Shown here piece by piece: positions 1-5,751 of a stretch of 5,751 nucleotides of DNA (within the stretch, counting starts at the first letter, position 1; every line of letters begins with the position of its first letter). The notes under the pieces were generated by a model that was not told the DNA's origin, searched no databases, and worked only from the letters and a program-made list of their open reading frames with translations. Position numbers and translations under genes: made by a program. The stretch is from assembly GCA_031379365.1 (NCBI GenBank), contig JANNFB010000353.1, forward strand, positions 1 through 5,751, read 5' to 3'. This DNA is from CADEEN01 sp031379365. Its GTDB lineage: Bacteria > Pseudomonadota > Gammaproteobacteria > Burkholderiales > Burkholderiaceae_C.

Positions 1-1471
1 ACTCCAGCGTGTCGTGCATCCAGCCCATGTTCCACTTGTAGTGAAAGCCGAGACCACCGGTGTAGGTGGGCGCGCTGACGCCGGCAAAGGCGGTCGACTC
101 TTCGGCCAGCGTGATCGCGCCGGGGCATTCGGCACCGATGACTTCGTTGGTTCGCTGCAGCAGGGCGATCGCTTCGAGGTTCTCACGTCCGCCCTGGGCG
201 TTGGGAATCCACTCACCGGCCTTGCGCGAGTAGTCGCGGTAGAGCATCGAGGCCACGGCATCCACGCGCAAGCCGTCGACGCCATGGCGCTCGACCCAGT
301 ACAGCGCATTGCCCACCAGGAAGTTCTTCACTTCGTGGCGACCGAAGTTGTAGATCAGCGTGTTCCAGTCGCGGTGGAAGCCTTCGCGCGGGTCGGCGTA
401 TTCATACAGTGCGCTGCCGTCGAACTGCGCCAGACCGAAAGCATCGGACGGAAAGTGCGCCGGCACCCAGTCGAGCAGCAGGCCCAGGCCGTGGGCGTGG
501 CAGGCCGCGACAAAGCGGGCAAAGGCCTCGGGAGCGCCGAAACGCGAGCTTGGCGCATACAGGCCCAGGGTCTGGTAGCCCCACGAGCCGTCGAAGGGAT
601 GCTCGCTGACCGGCAGCAGCTCGATGTGGCTGAAGCCGAGGTCGGCCACGTAGGCCGGCAGCGCAGCGGCGAGTTCGTCCCAGGAGTGGAAGCGGCCGTC
701 GGGATGGCGCCGCCACGACCCGGCGTGCAGTTCGTAGATCGACACCGGCGCCTGGCGCGCATTGGCTGCAGCGCGGCCTGCCGGCAGCGGCCGCGCGGGC
801 GGCAAGGCGGAAACGATGCTGGCGGTGGCCGGGCGCATCTCGGCGGCGAAGGCATAGGGGTCAGCCTTGGCCGGCAACAGGCTGCCATCGCGCGTGAGCA
901 ACTCGAACTTGTAGCGGTCGCCCAACGCGACATGCGGGATAAAGATCTCCCATACGCCGCCGCCGCCGCGCGAACGCATCGGGTGGCGGCGGCCGTCCCA
1001 GGCGTTGAAGTCGCCGATCACGGACACGCGCATCGCGTTCGGCGCCCACACAGCGAAGCGCACGCCGGCCACCGTGTCTATCACCAGCGGATGCGCGCCG
1101 AGCATGGTGAAGGGGCGCAAGTGCGCGCCCTCGCCGAAGTAGTGCAGGTCGGCGTCGGCGATCAGGGCGCCGTAGGCGTAGGCGTCGGCATAGGTGCCTT
1201 CACCGCCCGCCGCCCACTGGACTTGCAAGCGGTAGTCGAAGCGCTTCTTGCGCCGCGGGATCAGCGCCTCCCACAGGCCGGCGGGGTCACGCGCGGCGAG
1301 TGCGACCACCCGCTTGCCGGTCTTGGCATCCAGCACGACAACGCTGGCGGCGCCAGGCAACATGGCGCGCAAGTACAGCGCGCCGGCGTCGTCCGCATGC
1401 AGGCCGAGCACCGAGAAGGGGTCGCCGTGCCGCGCGGCGACCAGGGCACTGACATCGGCAACAGACAGCAT
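1..1471 (-). CDS. glgB: 1,4-alpha-glucan (glycogen) branching enzyme GlgB, 3' end cut off by window edge
   Basis: GlgB (EC 2.4.1.18, GH13) cuts an alpha-1,4 glucan chain and rejoins it through an alpha-1,6 bond, making the branches of glycogen in the cytoplasm. Translation from 1471 leftwards gives 490 codons without a stop; about 240 residues of a roughly 730-residue protein lie outside the window. An N-terminal N1-type domain (residues 1 to about 115, with HGDPFSVLG at 15-23) is followed by a CBM48 carbohydrate-binding domain (FAVWAPN at 139-145) and the GH13 barrel. Visible barrel motifs are HPFDGSWGYQ (291-300, with Tyr299), LDWVPAHFP (Asp334, His339), LRVDAVAS (nucleophile Asp404) and TLAEEST (acid/base Glu457). 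All sit one residue before their E. coli GlgB equivalents (Y300, D335, D405, E458). The third catalytic Asp falls beyond the edge. The start is fixed by an in-frame stop at 1490-1492, with ATG the only usual start codon after it. No strong Shine-Dalgarno is seen, and the gene starts 26 nt after glgP, so it is probably co-transcribed and perhaps translationally coupled. Confidence 0.97.
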   Translation of the reverse strand, partial: MLSVADVSALVAARHGDPFSVLGLHADDAGALYLRAMLPGAASVVVLDAKTGKRVVALAARDPAGLWEALIPRRKKRFDYRLQVQWAAGGEGTYADAYAYGALIADADLHYFGEGAHLRPFTMLGAHPLVIDTVAGVRFAVWAPNAMRVSVIGDFNAWDGRRHPMRSRGGGGVWEIFIPHVALGDRYKFELLTRDGSLLPAKADPYAFAAEMRPATASIVSALPPARPLPAGRAAANARQAPVSIYELHAGSWRRHPDGRFHSWDELAAALPAYVADLGFSHIELLPVSEHPFDGSWGYQTLGLYAPSSRFGAPEAFARFVAACHAHGLGLLLDWVPAHFPSDAFGLAQFDGSALYEYADPREGFHRDWNTLIYNFGRHEVKNFLVGNALYWVERHGVDGLRVDAVASMLYRDYSRKAGEWIPNAQGGRENLEAIALLQRTNEVIGAECPGAITLAEESTAFAGVSAPTYTGGLGFHYKWNMGWMHDTLE

Positions 1472-1497
1472 GGCGCGGATTGTCGCGGCTCAGCGGG

Positions 1498-3984
1498 TCA
1501 CCGCGTCGGCGCCGTCCAGATCTTCTCGACGTACTCGCGGATGGTGCGGTCGGACGAGAACTCGCCCATGGCAGCCACGTTGAGCAGCGCGCGCGTGGCC
1601 CAGGCCGCGGGTTCACGGTAGAGCGCGTCGACGCGGGCCTGGGTGGCCACGTAGTCGGCGAAGTCGGCCATCAGCATGTAGGTGTCGCGGTTGAGCAGGC
1701 CATCGACCAGGCCGCGGTAGCGATCCGGATCGCCGGGCGAGAACACGCCGCCGCCGATGGCCGCCAGCACGGCGCCGAGCTGCGTGTTCTCCTCGACGTA
1801 GAGGCGCGCGTCATAGCCCAGGGACTTGATGCGCGCCACAGCGTCGGCGCGCAGGCCGAAGACGAACATGTTCTCTTCGCCCATGGCCTGGGCCATCTCG
1901 ATGTTGGCGCCGTCCCAGGTGCCGATGGTGATGGCGCCGTTGAGGGCGAACTTCATGTTGCCCGTGCCCGAGGCCTCGGTGCCGGCAGTGGAAATCTGCT
2001 CCGACAGGTCGGCGGCCGGCAGGATGATCTCGGCCAGCGAGACGCTGTAGTTGGGCAGGAACACCACCTTCAGCTTGTCGCCGACGCGTGGGTCACTGTT
2101 GACCACGCGCGCCACGTCATGCATCAGATGAACGATGGATTTGGCGGTGTAGTAAGCCGACGCGGCCTTGCCGGCGAAGACGATGGTGCGCGGCACCCAG
2201 GGCTGGCCGCCCGCGCCTTGGGGCTCGGCCACGATGGCCTGGTAGCGCGCCACCACATGCAGCAGGTTGAGCAACTGACGCTTGTACTCATGGATGCGCT
2301 TGATGTGCACATCGAAGAGGCTGTCGGGGTCGATGACCTGGCCCAGCTCGCGCCGCACCAGGTCCGCCAGGCGCACCTTGTTGGCCCGCTTGACCTGATG
2401 GAAAGCGCTGCCGAGCGACTTCTTGCGCGCGTGCTTGGCCAGGGCTGCGAGGCCGCTGGCGTCGCGACGCCAGTCGAGGCCGATCTGGCCATCGATCAGC
2501 GTCGACAGGCCGGGGTTGGCCTGCATGAGCCAGCGCCGCGGCGTGACGCCGTTGGTGACGTTGGTGAAGCGATCTGGATAGAGCGCCGCGAAGTCCGAGA
2601 AGATGGTCTGCACCATCAGGTCGGAGTGCAAGGCCGAGACGCCATTGACCTGGTGCGACGCGACGATGGACAGCGCGGCCATGCGCACGCGCCGCTCACC
2701 GCTCTCGTCGATCAAGGACATGCGGCGCACGCGGTCTTCGTCGCCTGGGAACCGGGTGCGCACTTCGTCGAGGAAGCGCCGGTTGATCTCGTACACGATC
2801 TCGATGTGCCGCGGCAGCAGGGCCTCGAACATCGGCACAGCCCAGGTCTCGAGCGCCTCGGGCATCAGGGTGTGGTTGGTGTAGCTGACCGCCTGGCGCG
2901 TCACCGTCCAGGCTTCGGCCCAAGCCAGACCGTGTTCGTCGATCAGCAGGCGCATCAACTCGGCCGGCACCAGGGCCGGGTGCGTGTCGTTCAGGTGCAC
3001 GCTGGTCTGGCGGCCGAAGTCATGCAGCGCGCGGCCCTCGCGCAGGTGCCGCGCCAACATGTCCTGCAGTGATGCGCTGACCAGCAGGAACTCCTGCTTC
3101 AGGCGCATCTCGCGTCCGGCGTGACTGCTGTCGTCGGGGTAGAGCACCCAGTTCAGCATGTCGGCCGACAGCCGCTCGCGTCCCGAGGCCAGGTGCTCGC
3201 CGCGACAAAAGGCGGCGAAGTCGATAGGGTGCTCGGAGCTGGCATGCCACTGGCGCAGGGTGGCCACGCGCTCGGTGCCGTGGCCGGGGACGATGAAGTC
3301 GAAGGCGGTCGCCACCACGCGTTCGGCCGGTACCCAGCGCCGGCCCGTGCCGTCAGCCTGGACCCGGCCGCCGAAGCCGACCAGCCAGCGCAACTCGGGG
3401 CGGTGGATCTCCCACGGATTGCCGCGCTTCAACCAGTCGTCGGGGGTCTCGACCTGGCGTCCGCCGGCGATCTGCTGGGCGAACATGCCGTACTGGTAGC
3501 GCACGCCGTAGCCGAAGGCCGGCAGGCCGAGGGTGGCGAAGGAGTCGAGGAAGCAGGCCGCCAGACGCCCCAGGCCTCCGTTGCCCAGCGCGGCGTCGGC
3601 CTCACGCTCGAGCACGTCGGGCAGGGCCTGACCACTGGCTGCGGTGGCCGCGCGCAGTTCGTCCTCGAGGCCGAGGGCGGCGACGGCATTGCCCAGGGCG
3701 CGCCCCATAAGAAACTCCATCGACAAATAGTTCACCCGGCGCGCTGTCTTGTTGCCGCGGTCTTGTTGCTGGGTGCGGATCCAGCGCTCGGCGAGCAGTT
3801 CGCGGCTGGCGTGTGCCGCCGCCCAGAGGCCGGCCTCGGGCGAGGCCGCGTCGCTGCGCTGCGGCAGTTCGCGCTGGTAGGCCAGCTGGAAGGCCTGCGC
3901 CAGATTCGGCGCCTTGGGGCTGGCTGCGCGTTTGCGCGCCGCCACGGGGGCGGGGGTCTTGGGCTTGGCGGTGGGTGAGTTCAT
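1498..3984 (-). CDS. glgP: Glycogen/maltodextrin phosphorylase (GT35, PLP-dependent)
   Basis: This enzyme (EC 2.4.1.1) uses phosphate to remove terminal glucose units from alpha-1,4 glucans as glucose-1-phosphate, in the cytoplasm. At 828 aa it is a normal full-length GT35 phosphorylase. Visible motifs are NYLSMEFLMGRALGNA (85-100), the glycine loop NGGLGR (135-140), LNDTHP, NHTLMPEALETW with catalytic-site His371, NVTNGVTPRRW, KRIHEYKRQLLN with phosphate-site Lys562, Arg563 and Lys568, and EASGTGNMKFALN with the PLP-binding Lys678. These match rabbit phosphorylase H377, K568, R569, K574 and K680. The first 25 or so residues are rich in Lys, Pro and Ala and look disordered. ATG at 3984 is chosen because no ATG, GTG or TTG lies between it and an in-frame stop at 4036-4038, and AAGG stands 7 nt upstream. 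It is first in an operon with glgB. The neighbouring maltose transporter means it could work mainly on imported maltodextrins (MalP role); sequence inspection alone does not separate GlgP from MalP. Confidence 0.97.
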   Translation of the reverse strand: MNSPTAKPKTPAPVAARKRAASPKAPNLAQAFQLAYQRELPQRSDAASPEAGLWAAAHASRELLAERWIRTQQQDRGNKTARRVNYLSMEFLMGRALGNAVAALGLEDELRAATAASGQALPDVLEREADAALGNGGLGRLAACFLDSFATLGLPAFGYGVRYQYGMFAQQIAGGRQVETPDDWLKRGNPWEIHRPELRWLVGFGGRVQADGTGRRWVPAERVVATAFDFIVPGHGTERVATLRQWHASSEHPIDFAAFCRGEHLASGRERLSADMLNWVLYPDDSSHAGREMRLKQEFLLVSASLQDMLARHLREGRALHDFGRQTSVHLNDTHPALVPAELMRLLIDEHGLAWAEAWTVTRQAVSYTNHTLMPEALETWAVPMFEALLPRHIEIVYEINRRFLDEVRTRFPGDEDRVRRMSLIDESGERRVRMAALSIVASHQVNGVSALHSDLMVQTIFSDFAALYPDRFTNVTNGVTPRRWLMQANPGLSTLIDGQIGLDWRRDASGLAALAKHARKKSLGSAFHQVKRANKVRLADLVRRELGQVIDPDSLFDVHIKRIHEYKRQLLNLLHVVARYQAIVAEPQGAGGQPWVPRTIVFAGKAASAYYTAKSIVHLMHDVARVVNSDPRVGDKLKVVFLPNYSVSLAEIILPAADLSEQISTAGTEASGTGNMKFALNGAITIGTWDGANIEMAQAMGEENMFVFGLRADAVARIKSLGYDARLYVEENTQLGAVLAAIGGGVFSPGDPDRYRGLVDGLLNRDTYMLMADFADYVATQARVDALYREPAAWATRALLNVAAMGEFSSDRTIREYVEKIWTAPTR

Positions 3985-3991
3985 GCGGCGA

Positions 3992-3995
3992 CCTT
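3992..3995 (-). promoter_or_regulatory. Ribosome binding site of glgP
   Basis: AAGG on the minus strand stands 7 nt before the glgP ATG. It is a short but normally spaced Shine-Dalgarno match and supports the chosen start. Confidence 0.6.
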
Positions 3996-4029
3996 GACTG
4001 CGGGGTGAAGCGATTCTGTTCCAAGAAGC

Positions 4030-4046
4030 ATGTAGTTATGCTACAT
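4030..4046. promoter_or_regulatory. Candidate operator 1: 17-bp inverted repeat on the glgP side
   Basis: ATGTAG-TTATG-CTACAT is a perfect inverted repeat with 6-bp arms and a 5-bp spacer, centred 54 bp upstream of the glgP start. Its inner core has the form TGTA-N7-TACA, which recurs at the malK promoter. On the minus strand it covers the -10-like hexamer CATAAC. A dimeric repressor or activator site is the natural reading. The protein family cannot be told from the site alone. Confidence 0.5.
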
Positions 4047-4058
4047 CGGGAAATCCCG
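4047..4058. repeat. 12-bp palindrome CGGGA-AA-TCCCG next to operator 1
   Basis: Two 5-bp arms (CGGGA and TCCCG) flank a 2-bp centre, and the element begins at the base after candidate operator 1. It could be a second protein-binding site or part of a composite operator. The arms are too short, with too small a loop, for a convincing RNA hairpin, and there is no T-run to make it a terminator. Confidence 0.35.
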
Positions 4059-4120
4059 CGTATTGCTCTAACTTATTGATTTACAAAGGAACAATGCGAT
4101 TTCATGGGGTTCGTCTGGCG

Positions 4121-4149
4121 TTGTGAATCTGCCCCACGGTCTGTATATT
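4121..4149 (+). promoter_or_regulatory. Sigma-70-type promoter for malK-malE
   Basis: TTGTGA (4121-4126) and TATATT (4144-4149) are separated by exactly 17 bp. They match the -35 consensus at 4 of 6 positions and the -10 consensus at 5 of 6. Transcription would start near 4156, giving an untranslated leader of about 30 nt that contains the malK ribosome binding site. This is the best promoter match in the gap. The -10 and start point lie inside candidate operator 2. Confidence 0.65.
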
Positions 4150-4156
4150 CTCTACA
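4142..4156. promoter_or_regulatory. Candidate operator 2: TGTA-N7-TACA over the malK promoter
   Basis: TGTATATTCTCTACA has the same TGTA-N7-TACA form as candidate operator 1 and agrees with it at 10 of 15 positions, though only the outer 4-bp arms are palindromic. It covers the -10 hexamer and the predicted start point, the usual position for a repressor site. The two sites are 111 bp apart centre to centre. Confidence 0.4.
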
Positions 4157-4172
4157 AATACCGGGCACGCCC

Positions 4173-4178
4173 GAAGGA
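4173..4178 (+). promoter_or_regulatory. Ribosome binding site of malK
   Basis: GAAGGA lies 8 nt before the GTG at 4187. It is a strong Shine-Dalgarno and decides the start: no ATG, GTG or TTG is found in frame between this GTG and the in-frame stop at 4124-4126. Confidence 0.75.
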
Positions 4179-4186
4179 ATTCCACA

Positions 4187-5305
4187 GTGGCAGCGGTCCA
4201 ACTCACGGGTGTGCAAAAGGCCTTCGGCGAGGTCCAGGTGCTGCGTGACATCGACCTGGAAATTCGCGACGGCGAGTTCGTGGTCTTCGTCGGCCCGTCC
4301 GGCTGCGGCAAGTCGACTCTACTGCGGGTGATTGCCGGGCTCGAAGACATCACCGGGGGCACCCTGACGATCGGCGGCACGGTGGTCAACGACGTGCCAC
4401 CGGCGGAGCGCGGCATTGCCATGGTGTTCCAGAGCTACGCGCTGTACCCCCACATGGACCTGTACGAGAACATGGCCTTCGGCCTGAAGCTGGCCAAGCT
4501 GCCGCCTGCCGAGATCGACAGCGCCGTCAACAACGCCGCCAAGATCCTGCACATCGAGCACCTGCTCAAGCGCAAGCCGAAAGACTTGTCGGGCGGCCAG
4601 CGTCAGCGTGTGGCCATCGGCCGCGCCATCGTGCGCAAACCCGAGGTCTTTCTGTTCGACGAGCCCTTGAGCAACCTCGACTCGGCCCTGCGCATGAGCA
4701 TGCGCTACGAGTTCGCCAAGCTGCATGAAGAGTTGAAGACGACGATGATCTACGTCACGCATGATCAGGTCGAGGCCATGACGCTGGCCGACCGCATCGT
4801 CGTGCTGCAGGCCGGCCGCATCGAGCAGGTCGGCGCGCCGCTGGAGCTGTACGAGCACCCCTCCAACCTGTTCGTGGCCGGCTTCATCGGCTCGCCGCGC
4901 ATGAATTTCATCGAAGCCACCCTGGTCTCGGCGCAAGCCGGCCAGGCGACAGTGGAACTGGCTGACGGCAGCCGCCTGCGCTGCGAGGTCGACGCGGCGC
5001 GCGCCCAGGCCGGCGACAAAGTGACCCTGGGCGTGCGCCCAGAGCACCTCAAGCCCGGCGCTGGCGACAACACCCTTCAGGCCACCGTCACCTTCCTCGA
5101 CCGCCTGGGCGGCACCAGCTTCGTCTATTTCGACTTCCCCAAGGCCGCGCTGTCCCTGACCGCCGAGCTGCCCGGCTCCACGCGGGTGCGCCAGGGCGAT
5201 GTGGTGAGCCTGGTCGCGCCCGCCGCGGCCTGCTACCTGTTCGACGCCGAGGGCCGCGCCTTCACGCGCCTGGCCCCGGGCCAAGCCAACGCGCAGGCGG
5301 CATGA
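4187..5305 (+). CDS. malK: Maltose/maltodextrin ABC transporter ATP-binding subunit MalK
   Basis: MalK hydrolyses ATP at the inner face of the cytoplasmic membrane to drive sugar import through a MalFG-type permease. The 372-aa product matches the length of E. coli MalK (371 aa) and has every ABC ATPase motif at nearly the same numbering: Walker A GPSGCGKST (36-44, Lys42), Q-loop Gln82 in VFQSYALYP, signature LSGGQ (134-138), Walker B VFLFDE (154-159), D-loop SNLD (162-165) and switch His192. The C-terminal third (about 236-372) contains the LGVRPEHL motif and looks like the TOBE/regulatory domain of the MalK/UgpC subfamily, which in E. coli contacts regulators. Translation begins at GTG. The stop overlaps the malE start as ATGA, implying translational coupling. 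MalK-type ATPases often serve several sugar importers, so the maltose assignment rests mainly on malE next door; the ATPase alone could be UgpC- or MsmK-like. Confidence 0.92.
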   Translation: MAAVQLTGVQKAFGEVQVLRDIDLEIRDGEFVVFVGPSGCGKSTLLRVIAGLEDITGGTLTIGGTVVNDVPPAERGIAMVFQSYALYPHMDLYENMAFGLKLAKLPPAEIDSAVNNAAKILHIEHLLKRKPKDLSGGQRQRVAIGRAIVRKPEVFLFDEPLSNLDSALRMSMRYEFAKLHEELKTTMIYVTHDQVEAMTLADRIVVLQAGRIEQVGAPLELYEHPSNLFVAGFIGSPRMNFIEATLVSAQAGQATVELADGSRLRCEVDAARAQAGDKVTLGVRPEHLKPGAGDNTLQATVTFLDRLGGTSFVYFDFPKAALSLTAELPGSTRVRQGDVVSLVAPAAACYLFDAEGRAFTRLAPGQANAQAA

Positions 5306-5751
5306 CGCGCGCCACGGTTCTGGCCGCGGCGTTGGCGCTGGCGGCGGCCCTCCCCGCGGCTGCGCAGCAGCCGCTGCGCCTGCTGGTCTGGATCAACGGC
5401 GACAAGGGCTACAACGGCCTGCAGAAGGTGGGCGACGCGTTCGAAAAGGTCTCGGGCGTCAAGGTCATCGTGCAACACCCCGAAGGCGCGCCCGACAAGT
5501 TCCAGGCCGCGGCCGGCGCTGGCAAGGGCCCCGACATCTTCTGCTGGCCGCATGACCGCGTAGGGGAGTGGGCCAAGTCCGGCCTGATCGTGCCGGTCAA
5601 GCCGAGCCAGCGCATCCGCGACGAGATCGAGCCTTCGGCCTGGGCCGCCTTTGGCTGGCAGGGCCAGACCTGGGGCTACCCGCTGGCGATCGAGGCCGTG
5701 GGCCTGATCTACAACAAGGCCCTGGTGAAGACACCGCCGACCAGCTTCGAC
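5302..5751 (+). CDS. malE: Periplasmic maltose/maltodextrin-binding protein MalE, 3' end cut off by window edge
   Basis: MalE captures maltose and maltodextrins in the periplasm and delivers them to the MalFGK2 transporter. Only the first 150 codons are in the window, out of about 395 expected. A Sec signal peptide is visible: a short MTR n-region, an Ala/Leu-rich core to about residue 17, and a likely cleavage after PAAA (Ala21). There is no lipobox cysteine. The mature start resembles E. coli MalE closely: LLVWINGDKGYNGL (27-40), FCWPHDRVG (80-88), YPLAIEA (126-132) and LIYNKAL (135-141). Sugar-binding residues are kept as Asp34, Lys35, Trp82, Asp85, Arg86 and Glu131, equal to mature E. coli D14, K15, W62, D65, R66 and E111 at a constant offset of 20. 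This favours alpha-glucan specificity over another sugar. Cys81 is the only cysteine seen so far. The ATG overlaps the malK stop, so the start is well supported. Confidence 0.94.
   Translation, partial: MTRATVLAAALALAAALPAAAQQPLRLLVWINGDKGYNGLQKVGDAFEKVSGVKVIVQHPEGAPDKFQAAAGAGKGPDIFCWPHDRVGEWAKSGLIVPVKPSQRIRDEIEPSAWAAFGWQGQTWGYPLAIEAVGLIYNKALVKTPPTSFD

Larger units (their letters stand above)
3985..4186. promoter_or_regulatory. Divergent control region between glgP-glgB and malK-malE
   Basis: This 202-bp gap separates the two divergent genes. Roughly 4020-4160 is clearly richer in A and T than the surrounding coding DNA. It carries a recognisable promoter towards malK, two TGTA-N7-TACA inverted repeats and a CGGGA-AA-TCCCG palindrome. 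I could not find a convincing sigma-70 promoter for glgP. The nearest -10-like hexamer on the minus strand is CATAAC, inside the glgP-side inverted repeat, and it lacks a good -35 at the right distance. No regulator gene is present in the window, so the factor acting here is unknown. Confidence 0.85.

Noticed and set aside
14..1621. Long open frame on the plus strand (535 codons) opposite glgB
   Set aside because: It is antisense to a clearly conserved glgB, its product resembles no known family, and its composition (rich in Gly, Ala, Val, Arg, Gln, His) is typical of the shadow frame of GC-rich genes.
1480..3072. Long open frame on the plus strand (530 codons) opposite glgP
   Set aside because: It lies almost entirely antisense to the conserved phosphorylase and shows the same shadow-frame composition, with no recognisable domain.
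4002..4011. Possible MalT box GGGGTGAAGC
   Set aside because: It fits the known MalT box at only 7 of 10 positions, is single, and lies near the start of glgP rather than upstream of malK.
4047..4058. Reading the CGGGA/TCCCG palindrome as a transcription terminator
   Set aside because: The stem is 5 bp with a 2-nt loop and no T-run follows on either strand; it also lies between divergent starts, where no terminator is expected.
4094..4126. Ten-codon open frame MRFHGVRLAL behind AAAGGA, a possible leader peptide
   Set aside because: The Shine-Dalgarno is only 3 nt from the ATG, the frame ends inside the -35 of the malK promoter, and I see no promoter upstream that would transcribe it.
4122..4137. 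Possible CRP site starting with TGTGA
   Set aside because: Only one half-site is present; the bases six positions further on do not resemble TCACA.
4104..4331. 75-codon plus-strand frame overlapping the start of malK
   Set aside because: It has no ribosome binding site and mostly covers malK in another frame; the GTG at 4187 with its strong GAAGGA is the supported start.
4319..5284. Open frame on the minus strand (321 codons) opposite malK
   Set aside because: It is a shadow of malK, whose motifs are all intact, and it has no recognisable domain of its own.

Overview
The window is a GC-rich stretch of bacterial chromosome, most likely from a betaproteobacterium of the Burkholderiales type. 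That placement is an inference from base composition and from close similarity to the enterobacterial GlgB, GlgP and MalE protein families; no rRNA or other taxonomic marker is present. It holds two divergent transcription units of alpha-glucan metabolism, separated by one control region of about 200 bp. Coding density is high, and no mobile element, tRNA, CRISPR array or terminator is visible.

Left half, minus strand (about 1-3984): glgP (glycogen/maltodextrin phosphorylase, complete, 828 aa) is followed after 26 nt by glgB (glycogen branching enzyme). The glgB gene runs off the left edge after 490 codons. The visible catalytic and cofactor residues of both enzymes are intact.

Middle (3985-4186): a comparatively AT-rich divergent control region. 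It contains a good sigma-70-like promoter facing right, and two inverted repeats of the form TGTA-N7-TACA that occur nowhere else in the window. One of these overlaps the -10 element and start point of the rightward promoter; the other lies on the glgP side. A further 12-bp palindrome abuts the glgP-side repeat.

Right half, plus strand (4187-5751): malK (ABC transporter ATPase, 372 aa, GTG start) overlaps malE by ATGA. The malE gene encodes a periplasmic maltose/maltodextrin-binding protein and runs off the right edge after 150 codons. The membrane permease genes (malF/malG) are expected beyond the edge but are not seen.

Taken together, imported maltodextrins (MalE, MalK and an unseen permease) would be phosphorolysed to glucose-1-phosphate by the phosphorylase, while GlgB branches newly made glycogen. 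The shared control region suggests that uptake and storage/mobilisation are regulated together. Nothing here looks like an undescribed system. The pair of matching operators is the observation most worth checking.
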